Positions 1-6,386 are shown, numbered from the stretch's first letter. The stretch: DNA of 17,216 nucleotides from JACQCV01 sp964639675 (GCA_964639675.1 CAZXEK010000024.1:1-17216), one strand, 5' to 3'. Notes: generated from the sequence alone by a model not told the origin. A program made the numbers and translations.

Positions 1-5
1 CAACT

Positions 6-19
6 TTGTGGGCAGATAC
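6..19. repeat. Terminal motif of a dispersed palindromic element (partial copy)
   Basis: TTGTGGGCAGATAC matches the right terminus (TTGTGAGCAGATAC, 6521-6534) of the palindromic element between metG and tatD at 13 of 14 positions. Both are followed by an AT-rich run. The rest of this putative copy would lie left of the window, so it cannot be confirmed. A fragment this short could be chance, although fewer than 0.01 such matches are expected in 17 kb at random. Confidence 0.4.
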
Positions 20-62
20 GATTTTTTATAACTGTTGTCATTTAGATAGAATTATCCCAGAC

Positions 63-70
63 AGAGGAGG
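63..70 (+). promoter_or_regulatory. Strong Shine-Dalgarno site of the small Cys-rich gene
   Basis: AGAGGAGG lies five bases before the ATG at 76. It is the best ribosome binding site in the window and fixes that start. Most other genes here have none. Confidence 0.8.
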
Positions 71-75
71 ACCAA

Positions 76-360
76 ATGAGCGACGATAAGGAAGAATACA
101 AGCCTGGTAGAGTAGCCACACTAGAAGAGATGCTAGAGGCAGCTAAAAAGCTCGCCGAGGAAGATATCTATGATGGTCTTAACACTAAACACCTTGCCAG
201 ATGTCCTCATACCTGTAGATGTATTTGCCATATCTATTCTGATCAACTGGCTCAGCACACCTCTGTTTGCTGCAGTCAATGTAACAGATGTGATAAAAAT
301 ATAAAGTTGGGTCATAAAAAGCAACACTTGGAAGAGTGCCACGCCAACTTAAATAAATAA
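76..360 (+). CDS. Small Cys/His-rich protein, putative tandem zinc-finger protein
   Basis: This 94-residue protein matches no named family that I recognise. Residues 1-38 are acidic and helical in character. Residues 39-89 are packed with metal ligands: Cys43, 47, 49, 51, 65, 66, 69, 72 and 88, and His45, 52, 61, 80, 84 and 89. Two units can be aligned as C-x(1-2)-C-x11-H-x3-C: Cys47/Cys49/His61/Cys65 and Cys69/Cys72/His84/Cys88. This resembles tandem C2HC zinc knuckles and suggests nucleic-acid or protein binding. It has no signal peptide or membrane segment, so it is probably cytoplasmic. A strong SD precedes the ATG and a terminator follows ten bases after the stop, so it looks like an independent, well-translated gene. 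Zinc binding is inferred from ligand spacing only. Confidence 0.75.
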   Translation: MSDDKEEYKPGRVATLEEMLEAAKKLAEEDIYDGLNTKHLARCPHTCRCICHIYSDQLAQHTSVCCSQCNRCDKNIKLGHKKQHLEECHANLNK

Positions 361-369
361 TTTTTACTA

Positions 370-400
370 CCGCCACATTGTGTGGTGGTTTTTATTTTTT
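370..400 (+). terminator. Rho-independent terminator of the Cys-rich gene
   Basis: An 8-bp stem pairs CCGCCACA (370-377) with TGTGGTGG (381-388), with one G-T wobble and a TTG loop. It is followed by a T-rich tract to 400. It begins ten bases after the preceding stop codon. Confidence 0.85.
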
Positions 401-413
401 ATAAAAAATAATA

Positions 414-419
414 TATAAT
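414..419 (+). promoter_or_regulatory. -10 box of yqeY (predicted leaderless)
   Basis: A consensus TATAAT ends six bases before the ATG at 426, so transcription would begin at or next to the start codon. The -35 region (about 391-396, TTTATT) is weak and lies inside the T tract of the upstream terminator. Confidence 0.55.
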
Positions 420-425
420 TATGGA

Positions 426-878
426 ATGATTCACGAAAATATTAAAAATGGCATAAAGGAGGCGACACTGGCGCGTGATACGGCCAGATTGGCAATGCTT
501 CGAGGCTTAGTTGCCGACTTCACCAATGAACTGGTAGCTAAAAAAAAGAAGCCCCAAGAGATGCTCTCAGACGAAGAGGCCATCGAGGTTATAAAAAGGG
601 CTGTTAAAAAGAGGCTCGATTCAGTCGAGCAGTTTAAGAAGGGTGGCCGGCAAGACCTGGTGAATGAAGAAGAGGCGGAGATAGTGCTTCTGAGACCATT
701 CCTGCCACAGATGATGAGTCAAGATGAGATCCGCCCAACAGCCGAAAGAAAAAAAGCAGAACTAGGTCTAAATGATAAAACAAAATCTGGAATGCTGGTC
801 GGCGCAGTCATGAAAGAACTTAAAGGCAAGGCCGATGGTGTGGATGTGAAGATAGTTGTTGAATCACTTTTTATTTAG
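426..878 (+). CDS. yqeY: GatB/YqeY domain protein
   Basis: This 150-residue protein covers the whole YqeY family (usually about 150). The family shares its helical fold with the C-terminal tRNA-binding part of the GatB amidotransferase subunit. Visible signatures are the N-terminal helix ending in a LRGLVADFTNE-type segment, the central EEAIEVIKRAVKKRLDSVEQF stretch (about residues 51-70) with the following GGR, the RPFLPQMMS segment (about 90-98), and the C-terminal SGMLVGAVMKELKGKADG segment typical of the GatB/Yqey domain. The exact role of free-standing YqeY is not settled; a link to tRNA or translation is inferred from homology. No SD precedes the ATG, and a TATAAT box sits six bases upstream. 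It converges on the aminopeptidase gene with 32 bases between the stops and no clear terminator. Confidence 0.92.
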   Translation: MIHENIKNGIKEATLARDTARLAMLRGLVADFTNELVAKKKKPQEMLSDEEAIEVIKRAVKKRLDSVEQFKKGGRQDLVNEEEAEIVLLRPFLPQMMSQDEIRPTAERKKAELGLNDKTKSGMLVGAVMKELKGKADGVDVKIVVESLFI

Positions 879-910
879 ACCAGTGAGTTTAGTACGGAAA
901 TCTAAAAATC

Positions 911-3481
911 CTAACTAAAAAACTTTTTGATAGATGGAAGAGCTGCTTTCTTCCAGGCACTGTTTGATCGGATCCTCTCTAGGGCTTGGGCGACTGTACG
1001 CTCCATCCCGGGAACTTTATTTTTTGTAAAAAATTGTAAAACATCGCGGGCTAGGATATCAGTATCAAAGTCAGATGTTACTTCAGTTAAGATTCGACTA
1101 GATAGATGGCCTCCAGAATATCTAGAATATAAAAGACCCCAATTATCTTTCACAAATTGCCAAGAGAGATCCCGCGCACGATTATTAGAAGCTGCTACAG
1201 CCAAAAGAAGTGGTGCATCTTGATCACGAACCTCCTTAGAAATAATAAATCTGAGTGCTCTCTTTATAAGAGATGCCTGTCTAAACTGGCACAACGCAGC
1301 GGCTAAACGATTTCTCTCTTCTTGGAGCGAAGCCCCTCTGTACAACTTCATCAGATCTTCAAAATCGTTCTTGTCTCCACTTCTGGCAACCAAACTATAA
1401 ACCATAGCCCTAAGATCCGGATCTAAGGGCTTTTTATCTTTTATAAATTTCCCAAATCTAGATCTTGCTTCTTCTATAACTGTCTCATCGGCATACTTAC
1501 CAGCTTGTGCTAAAACCAATTCCCTAAGAAGCGAATCGAGATGCCCCTCTCCTCTTCTTTTATGAAAGCCCACCTTAGAAACTATCCTGCTAAAAATTGC
1601 CCGCACATAAGACTGAAACTTTGGATAAAAACTCTCTTTACAAAGAATATTATCCAGGCCAGAAAGTTCTGTTGAGATATCCCTCCAGACAGTATAGTTG
1701 TCCTCCTCTTTATAGGCAGATAGTAGCTCTAGAGTTTTAGCGGTATCAGAAAGACCAGCCCTAGACAATGCGAAACTATCATTAATCAACCCCAATCTAT
1801 CGGCTGGACCAATCTTCTTTTTTTCTAGAGCCGACTGGAGAGGTCTTAAAAGTTTTTCATCATAGAGAGTTCGGAAAAAACCTGAACGATTAGCATTAAT
1901 ATTAATAAAACTACCATCTAAAGACTTCTCCTCCAAAAGAACATCCGATCTGGCCATTAAGAGATATCGTTTCCTGTCGATCATATTGCCTGTATATCCG
2001 ACTGGGATATTCCAAACTGTACTGGCCTGTTTTTTCTTGTTCTCCAAAATTGAAGAGTAGAATCTCTTCTGCCTTAATCTAATCTTTCCATCCTTATCTT
2101 CACTAACAGAGATCAAGGGATAGCCAGGATTTTCAGTCCAGTTTTGCATAAGTTTTTTAACTGATTTTCCTGAGGCCTCTTCGAAGGCGTCCCATAAATG
2201 CTCCGTTGTCGCATTATTAAAACTATACTTCGTAAGATAGATATTCAATCCTCTTCTAAAATCGACCTCGCCAAGATAATCAGCTAACATTCTTATAATC
2301 GAAGCGCCCTTGCTGTAGCTAATCGCATCGAATATTTCACTGATCTCCTTGGGATGATTAACTTCGATCTCTACCGGATGAGTATTTTTAAGTGCATCAA
2401 GAGTGAGCGCTCTGTTTAAATCTGCATAAACGAACTGTGTCCAGATGTCCCACTCCGGAAACAGATGATCAACTGCAAGATATTCGATCCAGGAAGCAAA
2501 ACCTTCGTTTAACCAAAGATGTGTCCACCATTCCATGGTAACCAAATTACCGAACCATTGATGAGCAAGCTCATGGGCAATTACAAGTGCCACTCTTTGT
2601 CTGGCAGATGCAGAAGAATGTTTCGGGTCAATAAGTAGAGCTGTCTCCCTGTAAGTAATAGCGCCCCAATTCTCCATTGCACCAGCTGCAAAGTCCGGTA
2701 TCGCAATAAGATCCAAGACAGCCATAGGATATTTGATCCCAAAATAATCGTTATAGTAAGAAAGCATTTTGGCTGTAGTGTCCAATGCAAACTCCGCCTG
2801 TGCTTTTTTGCCCGGAGTGACAAAAACTCTAACAACTATACCATCCTTATTTTTAGTCTCTACGAAATCTAGCTCACCAATAATATAAGCAACCAGATAT
2901 GTAGACATCTTCGGTGTCGTGGCGAAAGTTACAAGCTTGTAACCAGATTCATGTTCGGTGATATTCTCAATATGAGTGTTGGATACAACAGTATGAGTTT
3001 TTGGTACTAGAAAAGTTAGATCAAAAACTGCCTTAGCCTTTGGCTCGTCAATACAGAGAAAGGCGCGCCTGGCATCAGTTGCTTCAAATTGAGTGGAAGC
3101 CATAAATCTCGTCTCCTCGCCCACAAGATATTTACTCCTATAAAAGCCGGCCATTTTGTCATTTATCACCCCCGTAAATTTCAAATGAAACTCCGCATCA
3201 CCTACGACTACTGGTTTAGCAAAACTGAAAATAACCCTGTCTTCGTCAGTTTTATAAGATATTTTTTGAGGTTTATACTCTTGGCCATTTTGTACCAAGA
3301 ATGACTCTACGACAAGAAGATCAACTCCATGCAAAGATATCTGACGAATCGTCTTGTTAATTTTTAGATAGATCGTCTCCTCACATTTGAAAGTAAAACT
3401 ACTAATGTCTGGATGAACCATTAATCTGTACCGCTCCGGTCTGATATGTATCGGCAGGGTAACACTTTTTGTATTTTTCAT
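911..3481 (-). CDS. M1-family zinc metalloaminopeptidase
   Basis: This 856-residue protein removes N-terminal amino acids from peptides. The N-terminal beta domain (about 1-200) is followed by the catalytic domain with the exopeptidase motif GAMEN at 267-271. The zinc site HELAH at 303-307 is followed after 18 residues by Glu326 in NEGF, giving ligands His303, His307 and Glu326 with catalytic Glu304. The C-terminal half (about 520-856) is an alpha-helical domain of the ERAP1_C type, as in puromycin-sensitive and tricorn-interacting-factor aminopeptidases rather than the shorter LTA4-hydrolase type. There is no signal peptide, so it is probably cytoplasmic and recycles peptides. The ATG is supported by a promoter whose -10 lies seven bases upstream. 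It is divergent from efp. Substrate preference cannot be told from sequence. Confidence 0.95.
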   Translation of the reverse strand: MKNTKSVTLPIHIRPERYRLMVHPDISSFTFKCEETIYLKINKTIRQISLHGVDLLVVESFLVQNGQEYKPQKISYKTDEDRVIFSFAKPVVVGDAEFHLKFTGVINDKMAGFYRSKYLVGEETRFMASTQFEATDARRAFLCIDEPKAKAVFDLTFLVPKTHTVVSNTHIENITEHESGYKLVTFATTPKMSTYLVAYIIGELDFVETKNKDGIVVRVFVTPGKKAQAEFALDTTAKMLSYYNDYFGIKYPMAVLDLIAIPDFAAGAMENWGAITYRETALLIDPKHSSASARQRVALVIAHELAHQWFGNLVTMEWWTHLWLNEGFASWIEYLAVDHLFPEWDIWTQFVYADLNRALTLDALKNTHPVEIEVNHPKEISEIFDAISYSKGASIIRMLADYLGEVDFRRGLNIYLTKYSFNNATTEHLWDAFEEASGKSVKKLMQNWTENPGYPLISVSEDKDGKIRLRQKRFYSSILENKKKQASTVWNIPVGYTGNMIDRKRYLLMARSDVLLEEKSLDGSFININANRSGFFRTLYDEKLLRPLQSALEKKKIGPADRLGLINDSFALSRAGLSDTAKTLELLSAYKEEDNYTVWRDISTELSGLDNILCKESFYPKFQSYVRAIFSRIVSKVGFHKRRGEGHLDSLLRELVLAQAGKYADETVIEEARSRFGKFIKDKKPLDPDLRAMVYSLVARSGDKNDFEDLMKLYRGASLQEERNRLAAALCQFRQASLIKRALRFIISKEVRDQDAPLLLAVAASNNRARDLSWQFVKDNWGLLYSRYSGGHLSSRILTEVTSDFDTDILARDVLQFFTKNKVPGMERTVAQALERIRSNSAWKKAALPSIKKFFS

Positions 3482-3498
3482 AGACCTGATTCTATATT
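3469..3498 (+). promoter_or_regulatory. Possible plus-strand promoter upstream of efp
   Basis: TTGTAT (3469-3474), 18 bases and TATATT (3493-3498) could start a plus-strand transcript near 3505. It would run through two hairpins towards efp. The boxes overlap the opposite-strand aminopeptidase promoter and start codon. AT-rich sequence makes false matches easy. Confidence 0.3.
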
Positions 3499-3517
3499 AT
3501 GAACATTAAAAATACAA
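3489..3517 (-). promoter_or_regulatory. Promoter of the M1 aminopeptidase gene (predicted leaderless)
   Basis: On the minus strand TTGTAT (3512-3517), a 17-base spacer and TAGAAT (3489-3494) form a sigma-70-like promoter. Only seven bases separate the -10 box from the ATG at 3481, so the mRNA would start at about the initiation codon. Confidence 0.55.
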
Positions 3518-3520
3518 ACA

Positions 3521-3554
3521 CTGTTTTATTGCCACAGCCGTGAGGATAAAACAG
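3521..3554. repeat. Inverted repeat in the divergent aminopeptidase/efp gap
   Basis: CTGTTTTAT (3521-3529) and ATAAAACAG (3546-3554) are perfect 9-base inverted arms around a 16-base centre that itself contains CAC/GTG pairing. It lies directly upstream of the aminopeptidase -35 box, so it could be an operator. It could also be a hairpin in a plus-strand leader RNA. The sequence does not decide between these. Confidence 0.45.
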
Positions 3555-3594
3555 GTATCAAAAACTGAAGAGTAGAGCCGCCGCACTAAAACTA

Positions 3595-3633
3595 GGCCCC
3601 GCAATCAAGAAGATTGTCGGGGTCATTTTTAAT
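3595..3633 (+). terminator. Terminator-like hairpin in the leader region of efp
   Basis: CCCCG plus CAATC (3597-3606) pairs with GATTG, a one-base bulge and CGGGG (3612-3622), and can be extended by GG/TC at the base. The loop is AAGAA and the 3' side carries ATTTTTAATT. It faces the plus strand, yet no annotated plus-strand gene precedes it. It therefore implies a short transcript of about 130 nt or an attenuator ahead of efp. Confidence 0.55.
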
Positions 3634-3660
3634 TAGACTTTATTTTAAATTTGATATAAG
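3633..3660 (+). promoter_or_regulatory. Possible proximal promoter of efp
   Basis: TTAGAC (3633-3638), 16 bases and TATAAG (3655-3660) lie 12 bases before the efp ATG, giving a leader of only a few bases. The boxes are imperfect. No SD precedes the efp ATG, which fits a very short or absent leader. Confidence 0.3.
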
Positions 3661-3672
3661 ATATCGGATACT

Positions 3673-4245
3673 ATGTTTGAATATAATGAAATAACATTAA
3701 GAAAATATATTATCTTCGAGGGCGAGCCCTATGAGGTCTTAGCCTCACACGTCTTCAGAAAACAACAAAGAAAACCTGTAAACGCGACAAAACTACGTAG
3801 CCTGATCAATGGCCGAATTGTCGAATACTCTTTCCACCAGAATGAAAAAGTAGAGGAAGCTGACATTGTAAACAAGAATATCAAATACCTTTACAACAAT
3901 CGCGGTGCATATTGGTTCACTGAGGAAAATGATCCGTCAAAAAGATTTGAGATTGAACCAGCCATGCTAGGTGGAAAGGAAAAGTTTCTTAAACCAAACT
4001 CTCTCGTTTCAGCAATGGTCTTTGACGGAAAAATTGTCGGTATGACTCTACCGATAAAAGTCGAACTCAAGGTTACAGAGGCAGCTCCCGGAGTCAAGGG
4101 TGACACTGCTAAAGGAGGAATGAAGCAAGTCAAGATTGAAACCGGTGCCTCAATAAACGTCCCTCTCTTCATAAATGAAGGTGACATTATTCGAATCAAC
4201 ACTGAAACTGGTGACTATGTTGATAGAGTAGACAGCAAAAAATAA
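3673..4245 (+). CDS. efp: Translation elongation factor P
   Basis: EF-P binds between the P and E sites and rescues ribosomes stalled at polyproline stretches. All three domains are present: a KOW-like domain I (about 1-65), an OB domain II (about 66-128) and an OB domain III (about 130-190). Domain III carries the family signature PGVKGDTAKGG at about 139-149 and ends in GDYVDRV. The length of 190 matches the family. The domain I tip is unusual. Aligned from EPYEVLAS onward, the position of E. coli Lys34 is Gln32, in a KQQRKP loop, instead of the PGKG loop that is beta-lysylated in E. coli or the arginine that is rhamnosylated in others. Arg29, Lys30, Arg33 and Lys34 lie nearby. The start has no SD. 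A strong bidirectional terminator overlaps the stop codon. Confidence 0.96.
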   Translation: MFEYNEITLRKYIIFEGEPYEVLASHVFRKQQRKPVNATKLRSLINGRIVEYSFHQNEKVEEADIVNKNIKYLYNNRGAYWFTEENDPSKRFEIEPAMLGGKEKFLKPNSLVSAMVFDGKIVGMTLPIKVELKVTEAAPGVKGDTAKGGMKQVKIETGASINVPLFINEGDIIRINTETGDYVDRVDSKK

Positions 4246-4272
4246 AAGAACCCCGTCAAGCGGGGTTCTTTT
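4244..4272. terminator. Bidirectional terminator between efp and rpsR
   Basis: A perfect 12-bp stem pairs AAAAGAACCCCG (4244-4255) with CGGGGTTCTTTT (4261-4272) around the loop TCAAG. The arms supply A and T runs on both sides, so it can end the plus-strand efp transcript and the minus-strand rpsF-ssb-rpsR operon. Confidence 0.92.
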
Positions 4273-4277
4273 ATTTT

Positions 4278-4484
4278 CTATCTAGAAACAAACGGGATGA
4301 GAGCTAGATGCCTTGCTCTCTTTATACTTGTAGTCAACTTCTTCTGATGCAGAGCGCAAACACCGGCCTTCTTACTCTTCATAATAGAAGCATGCTGAGT
4401 TATAAATCTTTTCAAGGTATCGATATCTTTGTAGTCGATATACTTGAATCCATTAGTACAAAAGTAACACTGTTTATTATTCAT
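4278..4484 (-). CDS. rpsR: 30S ribosomal protein S18
   Basis: This 68-residue protein of the small ribosomal subunit binds next to S6 on the 16S rRNA platform. The family pattern is clear: YIDYKDIDTLKRFIT in the first half, then CALHQKKLTTSIKRARHLALIPF at the C-terminus. It is the zinc-type variant, with Cys6 and Cys9 (CYFC) near the N-terminus and the Cys-x2-His pair in CALH, which can form a four-ligand site lost from E. coli S18. It is the last gene of the S6-SSB-S18 operon, 32 bases after ssb, and the bidirectional terminator follows at once. No strong SD is visible. Confidence 0.95.
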   Translation of the reverse strand: MNNKQCYFCTNGFKYIDYKDIDTLKRFITQHASIMKSKKAGVCALHQKKLTTSIKRARHLALIPFVSR

Positions 4485-4516
4485 ATTTTTCTTAATTATT
4501 CTTTCTGAATTCCTAA

Positions 4517-4975
4517 TTAAAATGGTATATCGTCTGGGTTAATCTCTTCACTTGGATACTCTATAGAATCTGCTTCACCCGGGGCTGCGCCACCAGTTAT
4601 CTCTTCTGGCCCACGAGGAGTCCCGACAGATGGACTAAAATCTCCCACTCTCTTCGGACCAAACTGCACTCTATCAGCAACTATCTCAGTTTTATATTTT
4701 TTCACACCATCTTGACCGGCCCAACTTCTGGTCTGAATCCGACCTTCTACAAGAACTGTCTGGCCCTTCTTTAAATACTGACTGCAAGTTTCTGCTTGTC
4801 GTCCAAAAACTACAATATTATGATACTCAGTTGCTTGCTGCTTATTGCCAGTTTTATCTTTCCAGACCCTATCAGTCGCCACACCCAATGTAACAACTTT
4901 CTGCCCTGAAGGCATGGCTCGTGTCTCTGGATCTCGAGTTAAATTTCCTATAATAATTGCTTTATTAAGATACAT
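4517..4975 (-). CDS. ssb: Single-stranded DNA-binding protein
   Basis: SSB coats single-stranded DNA during replication, recombination and repair. Residues 1-110 form the OB fold: it opens MYLNKAIIIGNLTRDPETR, continues with the G-x-VVTLGVATDR strand and the EYHNIVVFGRQAE segment, and ends with the KGQTVLVEGRIQTRSW strand. A flexible Gly/Pro/acidic linker (about 110-145) leads to the acidic tip DDIPF, the usual docking site for SSB partners such as RecO, which is also encoded in this window. The length of 152 is normal. It sits five bases after rpsF and 32 before rpsR, the conserved S6-SSB-S18 order. No SD precedes the ATG, so translation is probably coupled to rpsF. Confidence 0.96.
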   Translation of the reverse strand: MYLNKAIIIGNLTRDPETRAMPSGQKVVTLGVATDRVWKDKTGNKQQATEYHNIVVFGRQAETCSQYLKKGQTVLVEGRIQTRSWAGQDGVKKYKTEIVADRVQFGPKRVGDFSPSVGTPRGPEEITGGAAPGEADSIEYPSEEINPDDIPF

Positions 4976-4980
4976 TTTTT

Positions 4981-5466
4981 CTATACTGTTGCGACTTTAT
5001 CTTGACCTAATAACATATCAATCTCTTTATCCAAATCCTGATCAGAGATTACATCCTTCTTCTCTTTTTTGAGAACCTCAATCTTAGGCTTTACAACTAA
5101 AGAAGATCGAATAAATCGTGGAGTATCTTTGCCTGGCTTGATAATTAGAAAACGTAAAACCTTATCATTCTTGTCGAAAAATTCTTCTATTACTGCCACC
5201 TGACTAGATTGTACCTGAAATCTAACCCAACCGAAATAGGCTTCACTAAATCTCAATCTTTTGCTAGCAATTCCCCGCTGTTGTATCTCATATGCCAACT
5301 TTCTCATCTTGGGTTGATCTTCTGAGGCTATAAAACCGCCTGAATTTTCAATGTAGGAACGCAAAACATTAACCTCGTCAGCCACCTTATCAGTAGGTAT
5401 AAGAGGAATCAAAAGATAGCCCACCTCATATAATCTTTTTGCGGAATCTTTTTCTACTGTATTCAT
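4981..5466 (-). CDS. rpsF: 30S ribosomal protein S6
   Basis: S6 binds S18 on the small subunit platform. The ferredoxin-like core covers about residues 10-110: RLYEVGYLLIP as strand 1, a helix and strand through the GGFIASEDQPKMRKLAYEI segment, then AYFGWVRFQV and VLRFLIIK. The length of about 161 exceeds E. coli S6 because of a charged tail (about 118-161) rich in Lys, Glu and Asp. I chose the ATG at 5466 over the in-frame one at 5475 because AGGA lies exactly eight bases upstream of 5466, and the upstream ATG overlaps that site. It heads the rpsF-ssb-rpsR run, 24 bases after tatD, so tatD is probably co-transcribed. No rplI follows. Confidence 0.93.
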   Translation of the reverse strand: MNTVEKDSAKRLYEVGYLLIPLIPTDKVADEVNVLRSYIENSGGFIASEDQPKMRKLAYEIQQRGIASKRLRFSEAYFGWVRFQVQSSQVAVIEEFFDKNDKVLRFLIIKPGKDTPRFIRSSLVVKPKIEVLKKEKKDVISDQDLDKEIDMLLGQDKVATV

Positions 5467-5474
5467 GAAAAACA

Positions 5475-5478
5475 TCCT
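5475..5478 (-). promoter_or_regulatory. Shine-Dalgarno site deciding the rpsF start
   Basis: AGGA on the minus strand lies eight bases before the ATG at 5466. It is part of TTAGGATG, an 8-base block also found at the same distance before the M16 peptidase start. In both places the in-frame ATG inside the block is probably not the initiator. Confidence 0.6.
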
Positions 5479-5490
5479 AACAAAAAAGAC

Positions 5491-6363
5491 CTAAGTATGC
5501 AACAGTCTGAACACTCTACGGGCGTTGGCTACTAAAATCGGTGCGACAATATCTTCAGACTGGCCCTTAATCTCGGCTATTCTTTTAACTACATAAACCA
5601 CATTAATCGGCTCATTTCTCTCGCCCCTGTGAGGAACCGGCGCAACATAAGGGCAGTCAGTCTCAGTTAGAATCATATCGAGTGGAGTGAATTTAATAAG
5701 TTCTTCATAGTCAGCCTGACCTGACTTCTTACTCTTTGGAAAGGTAGCCACCCCGGTAAAAGATAGAGTAAAACCAAAATCTATGAACGCTCGTGCATCC
5801 TCTATCCCTCCGGCGAAAAAGTGGACGTCTCCTCTAACTTTTGGATCCATACTCTTCAAAATATCCAATGCGTCTTGATAGGCATCAGCGCCTCCTTCAG
5901 GCGAGTTCCTAATATGAAGCATTAGGGGCTTGCCGAGTTCGTCCGCTAACTTGATATGTTCCTCAAAAACTCTCTTCTGCTTATCTATAGTTTCTTCGTG
6001 AAGCCGATAGTAATCCAGTCCGCACTCACCCACTCCAACCACTTTCGGATCTTGTCCAAGCTTCCTGTAAGCATCATAGTCGAACACCTCTCCGCGTGAT
6101 GTGAATGCCTCCCCTTCTTCTCCCAACTCCTGCTTGTCGTGATAAGACTTAGAAGTATGGGTCGGGTGTAGACCGACAGTGGCGAAAACGCCGGACGTAA
6201 CAGAGTTAGCCAGCTTAACGGCATTGACCGAAGTGTCGTACTGGGTACCGACATTGATCATCCACGTGCCAGAATCTAGTGTACGCTTCAGCACAGCTTC
6301 ACGATCAGCGTCAAAAGCCGTGAAGTGTAAATGTGAGTGTATATCAATATATTTTGGATTCAT
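5491..6363 (-). CDS. tatD: TatD-family metal-dependent hydrolase (putative DNase)
   Basis: This is a TIM-barrel hydrolase of the amidohydrolase superfamily. Family members act as 3'-5' exonucleases or deoxyribonucleases, but the true substrate here is inferred. Metal ligands are visible in order: His9 and His11 in DIHSHLH, Glu113 in VGECGLDYY, His150 in MLHIR, His181 in VHFFAG (where many members have HCF) and Asp236 in TETDCPY. The length of 290 exceeds the usual 255-265 because of extra residues at about 68-105, after GLHP, rich in Glu, Lys and Tyr. It precedes rpsF by 24 bases and probably shares its transcript. The start ATG has no SD. Upstream lies the palindromic element. Confidence 0.92.
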   Translation of the reverse strand: MNPKYIDIHSHLHFTAFDADREAVLKRTLDSGTWMINVGTQYDTSVNAVKLANSVTSGVFATVGLHPTHTSKSYHDKQELGEEGEAFTSRGEVFDYDAYRKLGQDPKVVGVGECGLDYYRLHEETIDKQKRVFEEHIKLADELGKPLMLHIRNSPEGGADAYQDALDILKSMDPKVRGDVHFFAGGIEDARAFIDFGFTLSFTGVATFPKSKKSGQADYEELIKFTPLDMILTETDCPYVAPVPHRGERNEPINVVYVVKRIAEIKGQSEDIVAPILVANARRVFRLLHT

Positions 6364-6386
6364 ATAGTCAAAATAATTAAGAGGTG

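Noticed and set aside
879..910. Possible shared terminator between the convergent yqeY and M1 genes
   Set aside because: Only a 6-base imperfect pairing (TTTAGT and AACTAAA) with a long loop is available and there is no clean T run, so I did not call a terminator.
927..1223. Plus-strand open reading frame of 98 codons opposite the M1 gene
   Set aside because: It lies antisense within the catalogued aminopeptidase C-terminal region, has no SD, and encodes no recognisable motif. The minus strand carries a full, conserved protein.
3521..3554. The inverted repeat before the M1 gene as a terminator or a known RNA such as the SRP RNA
   Set aside because: There is no U run on either strand, and the conserved SRP loop sequences are not found. 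It is kept only as an unassigned inverted repeat.
5464..5475. The upstream ATG (5475) as the rpsF start
   Set aside because: That ATG overlaps the only SD-like site, which sits eight bases before the ATG at 5466. The latter also begins nearer the normal S6 N-terminus.
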